Assembly: GCA_018830485.1 (NCBI GenBank)
Contig: JAHJRQ010000008.1
Coordinates: forward strand, 1 to 64,000
Direction of reading: 5' to 3'
DNA: 64,000 nt
Source: Pseudomonadota bacterium
Lineage (GTDB): Bacteria > Desulfobacterota > Desulfobulbia > Desulfobulbales > Desulfurivibrionaceae
Shown: one piece after another, positions 26,970 through 33,915 of the stretch
Layout: every line of letters starts with the position of its first letter
Position numbering within the stretch: the first letter of the stretch is position 1
Position numbers and translations under genes: made by a program
Notes under the pieces: generated by a model
Databases searched by the model: none
The model's input: only the letters and a program-made list of their open reading frames with translations
What the model was told of the DNA's origin: nothing

Positions 26970-26989
26970 TGTTATATATATGTGTAACA
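26970..26989 (+). promoter_or_regulatory. Putative operator of the MazEF-like pair
   Basis: TGTTA-N10-TAACA is an inverted repeat with an AT-rich centre (TATATATGTG) that could overlap the -10 element. It lies 20 bp before the antitoxin start, just ahead of the AAAGGAGG ribosome site at 26997-27004. Confidence 0.6.
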
Positions 26990-27009
26990 TATTCCAAAGG
27001 AGGTCACAT

Positions 27010-27270
27010 ATGTCCACCGTAACATTGAGAACACTGGGCGGGTCGGTCGTCATGGCGGTACCCAAGCAGATTTTGCGCATGATGCATCTGGAGGCAGGGA
27101 GCCGGGTGGATCTGAATGTCGAGAATGGCAAGATGGTGGTCGCGCCGAAGATCAAGCCCCATTACACCCTCGCCGAACTCCTGGCGCAGTGCAGCGAGAA
27201 CAACATGGCTCCGACCCAAGATGATCACGAGTGGCTCAACGCCAAACCGGCCGGGAAAGAAGCGCTGTGA
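27010..27270 (+). CDS. AbrB/MazE-family antitoxin
   Basis: From ATG 27010 (strong AAAGGAGG site) the 86-residue protein has the SpoVT/AbrB swapped-hairpin domain: TLRTLGGSVVMAVPKQIL and LEAGSRVDLNVENGKMVV, then an acidic toxin-binding tail. It resembles ChpS/PemI proteins. Its stop overlaps the toxin GTG start (GTGA), so the two are coupled. It should repress the promoter through the TGTTA/TAACA site. Confidence 0.9.
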   Translation: MSTVTLRTLGGSVVMAVPKQILRMMHLEAGSRVDLNVENGKMVVAPKIKPHYTLAELLAQCSENNMAPTQDDHEWLNAKPAGKEAL

Positions 27271-27611
27271 AGCACGGCATCCCGGATCGGGGAGATATCC
27301 TGCACCTTGACCTTGATCCGACGCTGGGCAAGGAGCAGCAGGGGCAACGGTATGCGCTCGTCCTTACCGTGACGGATTTCAACCGCTTTGGCCTAGCGCT
27401 GGTTGCGCCGGTCACCCAAGGAGGCTCGTTTGCCCGCGAGAACGGCTTTACTGTTTCGTTGACTGGCACGGGAACAAAAACGCAAGGCGTGGTGCTGTGC
27501 AATCAAGTGCGGATGCTCGATTTCAAACAGCGAAACGGAAAAATCACCGAGTCTGCCCCGGAATTCGTTGTTGATGATGCCCTCGCCCGAGTCAGGGCCT
27601 TGCTGGAATAA
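27267..27611 (+). CDS. MazF/ChpB-family endoribonuclease toxin
   Basis: From GTG 27267 the product is 114 residues with the PemK/MazF fold signatures: PDRGDILHLDLDPTLGKEQQG (start region), RYALVLT, the VAPVTQGG strand and GVVLCNQVRMLDF. These proteins cleave single-stranded mRNA at short motifs. The gene is intact, in contrast with the interrupted HigB-like toxin 3 kb away. The upstream in-frame ATG 27231 lies inside the antitoxin and is less likely. Confidence 0.9.
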   Translation: MKHGIPDRGDILHLDLDPTLGKEQQGQRYALVLTVTDFNRFGLALVAPVTQGGSFARENGFTVSLTGTGTKTQGVVLCNQVRMLDFKQRNGKITESAPEFVVDDALARVRALLE

Positions 27612-27920
27612 CCCCCCTGCCCTTGAAATCAGCGCCACGATTTTATTACAAACCCTCCCCTGATTTCCCATGGAAACCCCATCGCCCTAAGCCGTACACC
27701 ATGAGACTGGTTTTTCCCCTCGCATCCCCTTGACAATCCACTCTTTGTGGTGTAATGCAGTGAGTCGCTAAATTCGCCTTGTAGGGGTGAAATTTCTCGC
27801 TATAATCATTAGTTTTAACCCTGATCCACAGGCGCATAATTTTCAATAAGCGCAGGGACCTTGGCTGTCCATCCGCTTTTTTTCACGAAGCAATCATTAT
27901 ATAATGCAAAGGAGTGACAC
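27612..27920. other. Leader region of the glutamate synthase cluster
   Basis: A 309-bp gap. A possible promoter is TTGACA at 27730-27735 with TAATGC at 27753-27758 (17-bp spacer), giving a 5' leader of about 155 nt. A second AT-rich stretch (TTATATAATGC) at 27896-27906 ends just before the AAAGGAG ribosome site (27906-27912). I recognise no riboswitch. Confidence 0.45.
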
Positions 27921-29063
27921 ATGTGCCGGTTAGCCATGAAAACCGCAAGTGAGCCTTTCTCTCCCTTTTCGGTGCTGCAGGCCATGGAGGCCATGCAGGA
28001 AGGGTACGACGGCAGCGGCCTCGGCCTGCTGCTCCGGGGGCTGAAGTTTGCGGACTACAAATACAATGCCGGGGACCCAATCCTTTCGGGCATCGCCCAC
28101 ACCGAAGCGGCCCTTGTCCGTCTCGACCACCTTATGGATAAGGCGGGCTTCACGCTCAAGTACGACCACGAGTATGACGTAAAAAAAGAGATGATCGAGG
28201 CCCAGGACCGGCACAAGTATGTCCTCCGCGTCTACAAGAAGCCCGCGGCCTGGAGCAAACTCTCGGCCGAACAGGTCGAGCACGAGCTGATGCTGACCCG
28301 CCTGGCGCTCCGCGCCGACGGCGAGGCGCATGGCAACGACCTCACCGCCTTCTCCCTGTGGCCCGACGTGGTCATGATCAAGGAAGTGGGCTGGCCCCTG
28401 GATATCGGTATCGCCCTCGGCCTTGATTCCGGGCGGATCACCAGCCGGATCTGCATGGCCCAAGGCCGCCAGAACACCAACTACGGCATCAACCTCTATG
28501 CCTGCCACCCCTTCTTCATCCAGGGCGTGGCCACCATGACCAACGGCGAAAACACCGCTTTTATCCCCATCAAGGATTGGCTCTCCGGTCGCTCCTATCC
28601 CGGTTACATCGGCTACCAGTCCGATTCCGAGGTGTTCGCCCACATCCTCCATTATGTGACCAAGCAGCTCAAGCTGCCCCTGGAAACCTACAAGCACGTG
28701 ATCACCCCGCTCAAGAACGAAGAGCTGGCCAAGCACCCCCAGGGCGATTTTCTCCGCGGACTGCGTGACGCCTGCCGCCGCTTGATCATCGACGGCCCCA
28801 ACGCGGTGATCGGCACCCTGCCCGATGAAACCTCCATGCTGGTCATGGACGCCAAGAAGATGCGCCCTGCCACCGTGGGCGGCAAACCGGGCGAGTGGGC
28901 CATTGCCTCGGAGATGTGCGGCGTTGATGCGATGATCCCCGACCGTGATCGCTCGAAGGATTTCCAGCCCATGCGGGAACACACCGTTATTATTCCTCCA
29001 GACAGACAGGAGTTGCAGATATGGTCTCAGTTCGATCAATTGCCAATACACCAAGCAGCCTAA
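27921..29063 (+). CDS. Glutamate synthase, glutamine amidotransferase subunit (split type)
   Basis: A class II glutamine amidotransferase of 380 residues; Cys2 (MCRLA) becomes the N-terminal nucleophile after Met removal and releases ammonia from glutamine. It matches the stand-alone first domain of split, archaeal-type glutamate synthases. It overlaps the next gene by 43 bp and heads a three-gene operon that reconstitutes the whole enzyme. It is cytosolic. Confidence 0.88.
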   Translation: MCRLAMKTASEPFSPFSVLQAMEAMQEGYDGSGLGLLLRGLKFADYKYNAGDPILSGIAHTEAALVRLDHLMDKAGFTLKYDHEYDVKKEMIEAQDRHKYVLRVYKKPAAWSKLSAEQVEHELMLTRLALRADGEAHGNDLTAFSLWPDVVMIKEVGWPLDIGIALGLDSGRITSRICMAQGRQNTNYGINLYACHPFFIQGVATMTNGENTAFIPIKDWLSGRSYPGYIGYQSDSEVFAHILHYVTKQLKLPLETYKHVITPLKNEELAKHPQGDFLRGLRDACRRLIIDGPNAVIGTLPDETSMLVMDAKKMRPATVGGKPGEWAIASEMCGVDAMIPDRDRSKDFQPMREHTVIIPPDRQELQIWSQFDQLPIHQAA

Positions 29064-30661
29064 CCCCCAACGATCTGCCTTGGATCATTGAGCACCGCGA
29101 AGACCGCTGCACCCTGTGCGGCAAGTGCGCCGCCGTCTGCCCGGTGGGCACCCTGAAGCTGACCTACATGCGCAAGCGCATGCCCCAGCTGGTGCTTTCT
29201 TCCTCGGAACGGGGCAGCGCCTACAAGACCTTTGTCGGCATCCGCCAGTCCACCGAGGTGAACAAGCGCTGCATCGGCTGCGGCTCCTGCGCCCTTGTCT
29301 GCCCCAATGAAGCGATCCACCCGATACACAACAGCATCCGCGACCGCTTCCGTTTTCTCAACACCCAGCAGGGCGAACCTGCCAAGCGCGGCGGACGGCG
29401 CAACGAGCCGGGCGCAAGCCTGCTCGACCGCATCATCTTCGACCGGATCTCCATGCTCACCGATCCGGCGCTTGATGCCGGCCGCCACGAGTTCTCCTGC
29501 AACACCCTGTTGGGCCGGGTGCTGCCGCCGGAAGAATACGTCCGCCGCAAGCTGGCCGGCGAGTGGATTCCGCCGGTGCGGGAGATCTTCCCCTTTGTCA
29601 TCGGCTCCATGTCCTTTGGCGCTCTCTCGCCCAACATGTGGCTGGGGTTGCTCCAAGGCGTCGCCTATTGCAACGAGGTTCTCGGCATCCCCGTGGTCAT
29701 GGCCACCGGCGAGGGCGGCTGCCCGCCCTGGGTTCTGCGCAGCCCGTTCCTCAAATACATCATCCTCCAGATCGCGTCCGGCTATTTCGGCTGGGATGAG
29801 ATCATCCGGGCCATCCCCGAGATGCAGTGCGATCCGGCGGCCATCGAGATCAAGTACGGCCAGGGCGCCAAGCCCGGCGACGGCGGCCTGCTGATGTGGT
29901 TCAAGGTATCGAAGCTCATCGCCCGGCTGCGCGGGGTTCCCGAGGGCGTGGATCTGCCCTCGCCACCGGTGCACCAGACCCTCTACTCCATTGAGGAATC
30001 GGTGATGAAGATGATCCAGACCATGTCCATGGCCTGGAACTTCCGGGTGCCGGTCTATCCGAAAATTTCCGGTTCCACCTCGGCCAAATCGGTACTGAAC
30101 AACCTGGTGCGCAACCCCTATGCCGGCGCCTTGATGATCGACGGCATCGACGGCGGCACCGGCGCTGCCTACAACATCAGCATGGACGCCACCGGCCATC
30201 CCATTGCCGCCAATGTGCGCGAGTGCTATCTCGACCTCTGCGCCCAGGGCAAGCAGAACGAAATCCCCATCTTCGCCGCGGGCGGCGTGGGCAAGAACGG
30301 CAACGTCACCCAGAACGGCATGGCCCTGATCATGCTGGGCGCCTCCGGCGTTCACATGGGCAAGTTCATCATGCAGGCCGCCGCGGGCTGCCTCGGCACC
30401 GAGACGAACCGCTGCAACGTCTGCAACATCGGCCTGTGCCCCAAGGGCATCACCAGCCAGAACCCCAAGCTCTACCGCCGCCTCGACCCGGATCAGGTCG
30501 CCCAGCGCGTGGTGGAGACCTTCATGTCCATCCGCACCGAGATCAAGAAGGTCATGGCGCCCCTGGGCCGCTCCCAGAGCCTGCCCATCGGCATGTCCGA
30601 CGCCCTGGGCATCGATGACAAGGATGTGGCCGAACGTTTAAATATAAGATACGTCTGTTAG
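29021..30661 (+). CDS. Glutamate synthase, FMN/ferredoxin-domain central subunit
   Basis: The 546-residue subunit begins with two 4Fe-4S motifs (CTLCGKCAAVCP near residue 30, CIGCGSCALVCP near 87) and continues with the FMN-binding TIM barrel of glutamate synthase (GSMSFGALSPNMW, GDGGLLMW, KISGSTSAKSV, DGIDGGTGAAYN, GGVGKNGNV) and a Cys cluster (CNVCNIGLCPKG) for the 3Fe-4S centre. It reduces 2-iminoglutarate to glutamate. GGAG 8-12 nt before ATG 29021 supports this start inside the previous gene. Confidence 0.93.
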   Translation: MVSVRSIANTPSSLTPNDLPWIIEHREDRCTLCGKCAAVCPVGTLKLTYMRKRMPQLVLSSSERGSAYKTFVGIRQSTEVNKRCIGCGSCALVCPNEAIHPIHNSIRDRFRFLNTQQGEPAKRGGRRNEPGASLLDRIIFDRISMLTDPALDAGRHEFSCNTLLGRVLPPEEYVRRKLAGEWIPPVREIFPFVIGSMSFGALSPNMWLGLLQGVAYCNEVLGIPVVMATGEGGCPPWVLRSPFLKYIILQIASGYFGWDEIIRAIPEMQCDPAAIEIKYGQGAKPGDGGLLMWFKVSKLIARLRGVPEGVDLPSPPVHQTLYSIEESVMKMIQTMSMAWNFRVPVYPKISGSTSAKSVLNNLVRNPYAGALMIDGIDGGTGAAYNISMDATGHPIAANVRECYLDLCAQGKQNEIPIFAAGGVGKNGNVTQNGMALIMLGASGVHMGKFIMQAAAGCLGTETNRCNVCNIGLCPKGITSQNPKLYRRLDPDQVAQRVVETFMSIRTEIKKVMAPLGRSQSLPIGMSDALGIDDKDVAERLNIRYVC

Positions 30662-30806
30662 CCGTCGTTTAGAAATAACTATAAAATATTGAGATGCCAT
30701 GAACGGCATAAGGCGCCGTAACAAAATAACCACTGTAGCATCGCCGCTTACGCGGCTGTCAACAACGATAGTTATTTCGTAACGGCCCCTAAAGAAGGAG
30801 TACGCT
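30662..30806 (+). promoter_or_regulatory. Structured spacer between glutamate synthase genes 2 and 3
   Basis: In a tightly packed operon this 145-bp gap is conspicuous. Its ends are complementary: GAAATAACTAT (30671-30681) and ATAGTTATTTC (30769-30779), enclosing smaller palindromes (GCCGCTTACGCGGC near 30743). The right edge, AACGGCCCCTAAA, recurs at 18359-18371 beside the repeat in the rnf operon. It may be a repeat element or an mRNA processing site; GAAGGAG just before the next gene is its ribosome site. Confidence 0.5.
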
Positions 30807-33143
30807 GTGAGCAAAGCAATTGTCGTAAAAGGGCTTGATGCCAATGGCCAGCGGATCAGCTCCAAGAATTTCGAAGAGCTGGTCCAGAAGGCCTTTGCCA
30901 AATCCAGCCGCTTGAAGCTGGAGACTTACGGCCAGCACAACGTGGGCGGCCGCTTGAAAAACGCAGGCAAAAAGGTGGAGATCGAGGTCAGCGGCCCCTG
31001 CGGCCAGCGCTTGGGCTGCATGGGCATGCCCGGCACCACCATCGTCTGCGAAGGGCCTGCCTCCGATGACGTGGGCTACCTCAATATCGGCGCGGAGATC
31101 ACCGTCAAGGGCGACGCCACCAACGGGGTCTGCAACGCCATGGCCGAAGGCAAGGTGTTTGTGGGCGGCTCCATCGGGGCGCGCGGCCTGACCATGACCA
31201 AATGGAACCCCGAACACCAACGCCCGGAACTCTGGGTGCTGGGCTCGGTGGGCGACACCTTTGCCGAGTTCAACTGCGGCGGCATCGGCATCATCTGCGG
31301 CATTGAAGCCAAGAATCCGAAAAATGTGCTGGGCTACCGCCCCTGCGTCGGCATGGTCGGCGGCTGGATCTACTACCGGGGCAAAAACGACGGCTCCTAT
31401 GACAAGAAGAGCGTCATGGCCGTGCTGCCAAACAACGAACAGTGGGCCTGGCTCATGGAGCGGATGCCCGCTTACCTGAAAAAGATCGGCCGCAGTCGGC
31501 TGCTCAAGAAGCTCTCCGTCCGCAAGGAATGGATGATGCTGATCTCCATTCCGCCCCAGGACCGGGCCCTGATGTTCTCAGGCCCCATGCCCATGGCCGA
31601 GTTCAAGCAGAAGATATGGAACCCCGGCTTCGGCGGCGGCGACCCCATCCGCGATCTGGCCCCTGGCCTGGACCGCTCCCCCATCGCCATGATCGAAACC
31701 GGGGATCTCAGGCGGCGGCAGCCCTTCTGGGCCAACCGCGACAAGGCCGCGCCCTGCGCTTACTACTGTCCGGTGCACATCCCCACCATCGAACGGTTGC
31801 GGCTGATCCGCGAAGGCAAGGGGGATGAGGCCTACAAGATGCTCCTCGATTACACCCCCCTGCCTGCCTCGGTGTGCGGCTATGTCTGCCCGAACCTCTG
31901 CATGCAGAACTGCTCGAGGCAACTGGTGGACGAAAAGATCGACGTGCAGATGCTGGGCCGCGCGGCCCGCGACGCCAAGCCGCCCAAGCCTGCCAAGTCG
32001 CTGGGCAAGAAGGTCGCCATCATCGGCGGCGGTCCGGCCGGGATGAACGCAGCCTGGCAATTGGCCAAGGCAGGGGTCGAGGCGCATATCTTCGAGCGCG
32101 ACCAGCAGCTGGGCGGCAAGCTCGGTCAGGTCATTCCCTGGGAGCGGCTGCCCAAAGCCATCTGGGATGCGGAGATCCAGCGCTTCCTCTCCATGCCCAA
32201 TATCAAGGCCACCTTTAACGTGAACATGACCAAGGACAAGTTCGCCGAGCTGAAAAAACAATACGACCATGTCATTGTAGCCGTGGGCACCCATCAGCCG
32301 CGCACCATCCCCTTCCCCGGCCACGAGCAGGTCGTCCCGGCCCTCGACTTCCTGAAAAGCGCCAAAAGCGCCAAGCCGATGAAGGTCGGCAAACAGGTGG
32401 TGATCATCGGCGCGGGCAACGTGGGCTGCGATGTGGCCTGCGAGGCGTACCGGCTGGGAGCCCAGGAGGTTACCCTGGTGGATATCCAGAAGCCGCTGGC
32501 TTTCGGCAAGGAAAAGGCTGCGGCCGAGGCCTTGGGCGCCAAGTTCCAGTGGCCGGTGCAGACCAAGGAGGTCACCGCCGAAGGGCTCATCGACGCGGCA
32601 GGCCAACTCATCCCGGCCCAGACCGTGATCATCTCCATCGGCGATGTCCCGGCCCTGAAGTTCCTTCCCGACACCGTCGAGGTCATCACTGTGGGTGGCG
32701 CGGGATGGATCAAGTGCAACGCAGCCGGACTCACCAGCGACCCGAAGATCTCGGCTGTCGGCGATGTGGAACGGCCCGGCTTGGCCACCAACGCCCTGGG
32801 CGCGGGCAAGAAGACCGCGGAGGCCATCCTGGCCGGGTTCAAGGGAGAGGAGTGGAAGGATTTCGGCCAGCAGCTCATCCCCCACGCCAGCCTGACTGCG
32901 GCCCATTACAACCCGGAGCCGTGTGCCGGGTCCTCCGAGGCGGCGGAGGCGGAACGCTGCATGAGCTGCGGCACCTGCCGCGACTGCCACCTCTGCGAAA
33001 CCATCTGCCCGACCCAGGCCATCTCCAGGCAAAATCTGGAGGGCAAGGACTACCGCTACGTTTCTGACCCGGACAAGTGCATCGCCTGCGGCTTCTGCAG
33101 CGACACCTGCCCCTGCGGCATCTGGGTGATGCGGCCCTTCTGA
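30807..33143 (+). CDS. Glutamate synthase GXGXG domain fused to NAD(P)H oxidoreductase
   Basis: The 778-residue fusion has the GXGXG beta-helix domain first (about 1-250), then the small-subunit-type oxidoreductase: Cys cluster (CAYYCPVHIPT, CGYVCPNLCMQNC), FAD-binding GGGPAGMNAAWQLA, NADPH-binding GAGNVGCDVACEA, and finally two ferredoxin motifs (CMSCGTCRDCHLCETICP, CIACGFCSDTCP). It would pass electrons from NAD(P)H or ferredoxin to the FMN subunit. GTG/ATG choice: GTGAGCAAAGC at 30807 follows GAAGGAG. In many relatives these domains are separate genes. Confidence 0.92.
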   Translation: MSKAIVVKGLDANGQRISSKNFEELVQKAFAKSSRLKLETYGQHNVGGRLKNAGKKVEIEVSGPCGQRLGCMGMPGTTIVCEGPASDDVGYLNIGAEITVKGDATNGVCNAMAEGKVFVGGSIGARGLTMTKWNPEHQRPELWVLGSVGDTFAEFNCGGIGIICGIEAKNPKNVLGYRPCVGMVGGWIYYRGKNDGSYDKKSVMAVLPNNEQWAWLMERMPAYLKKIGRSRLLKKLSVRKEWMMLISIPPQDRALMFSGPMPMAEFKQKIWNPGFGGGDPIRDLAPGLDRSPIAMIETGDLRRRQPFWANRDKAAPCAYYCPVHIPTIERLRLIREGKGDEAYKMLLDYTPLPASVCGYVCPNLCMQNCSRQLVDEKIDVQMLGRAARDAKPPKPAKSLGKKVAIIGGGPAGMNAAWQLAKAGVEAHIFERDQQLGGKLGQVIPWERLPKAIWDAEIQRFLSMPNIKATFNVNMTKDKFAELKKQYDHVIVAVGTHQPRTIPFPGHEQVVPALDFLKSAKSAKPMKVGKQVVIIGAGNVGCDVACEAYRLGAQEVTLVDIQKPLAFGKEKAAAEALGAKFQWPVQTKEVTAEGLIDAAGQLIPAQTVIISIGDVPALKFLPDTVEVITVGGAGWIKCNAAGLTSDPKISAVGDVERPGLATNALGAGKKTAEAILAGFKGEEWKDFGQQLIPHASLTAAHYNPEPCAGSSEAAEAERCMSCGTCRDCHLCETICPTQAISRQNLEGKDYRYVSDPDKCIACGFCSDTCPCGIWVMRPF

Positions 33144-33173
33144 GCCTTTTTATCCTGATCCCCCTTCGCTCAC

Positions 33174-33211
33174 AAAAAAAGAGGGGCGGCCCTCGCCGTC
33201 CCTCTTTTTTT
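33174..33211. terminator. Bidirectional rho-independent terminator
   Basis: AAAAAAAGAGGG (33174-33185) and CCCTCTTTTTTT (33200-33211) form a stem around a GC-rich loop. It lies between the convergent glutamate synthase operon and the 58-residue gene and can serve both. Confidence 0.85.
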
Positions 33212-33246
33212 CAACATCCCTATGCGAAGAGCCTTACCGATCTGCC

Positions 33247-33423
33247 CTAGCCCTCTTCGTACACCTCGGTGACGGTCATTTTTTCGCTGGCCCGGGCGTT
33301 TTTTCGATGAAATTCAACCATGGCCATGGCCACGTTCCGCGCATCAACGGTTGTTTTTTCGATTGCGGCAGTCCGCCAGAGTTCTGCTCCCCCGACCTTG
33401 AATTTTACCACAAACTTGCGCAT
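33247..33423 (-). CDS. Small conserved-looking protein (58 aa)
   Basis: ATG 33423 is preceded by AGGAGAGGGGG. The product begins MRKFVVKFKVGGAELWRT and ends TVTEVYEEG, a compact alternating beta/helix pattern (beta strand, loop, a helix around VDARNVAMAMVEFHRK, beta strand) rich in charged residues and plausible for a single folded domain. It ends at the shared terminator, another sign that it is expressed. I recognise no family. Confidence 0.6.
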   Translation of the reverse strand: MRKFVVKFKVGGAELWRTAAIEKTTVDARNVAMAMVEFHRKNARASEKMTVTEVYEEG

Positions 33424-33915
33424 CCCCCTCTCCTTTTGCCTGAAAAATCATGGACAATTCCCCCAGAACTACCCCCCGGTTGATACAACCAACCGTATCC
33501 ATGGTATCGCATTATTTGCCCATCCTGGTCAATACATAAAAAATACGAGTTCCTGCCTCACTGGTTCCTCTGAGTCGACGATCCCCTTGCCTGCCGGCTT
33601 TTCCACACAAAACCAATACAAATCTATAAGGGAGCCTTGAAAAATTCAAGGCTCCTGTGCGGGGCATGGACGCCCCGTCATTTTCAGCCACTTACGTTGC
33701 TGAAAATGTGAGCAAAGGCAAAACTTGTTTTGGTTTTGCGGCTTGAAAAATCAACAGGAAGTTGATTTTTCAAGGTTCCCATAAGAAAGGTTTTTCCCAT
33801 CTCATCCCCAGAACTTCCCAGATAAACCTTTTTACCCAGGACAATCCCAGCCCGCTGATGATACAATGCCCCAGCATCAATACACATTCATCTCTATTTC
33901 GGGGGCATCTTCTCC
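33424..33915. other. Intergenic region holding the second 151-bp element
   Basis: Apart from the repeat at 33630-33780 I see no gene in this 492-bp gap. The flanking 200 bp at 33424-33629 are more AT-rich than average and carry no protein-like frame. The GH42-like gene promoter should lie in 33781-33915. Confidence 0.6.
33630..33780 (-). repeat. 151-bp multi-hairpin MITE-like element, copy 2 (inverted)
   Basis: Reverse complement of the element at 2-152 with 150/151 identity. The flanks read ATAA immediately before GGGAGCC and ATAA immediately after GGTTCCC, an apparent 4-bp target duplication. Near-perfect identity between copies implies recent movement, and the five hairpins are all preserved. 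Confidence 0.88.
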
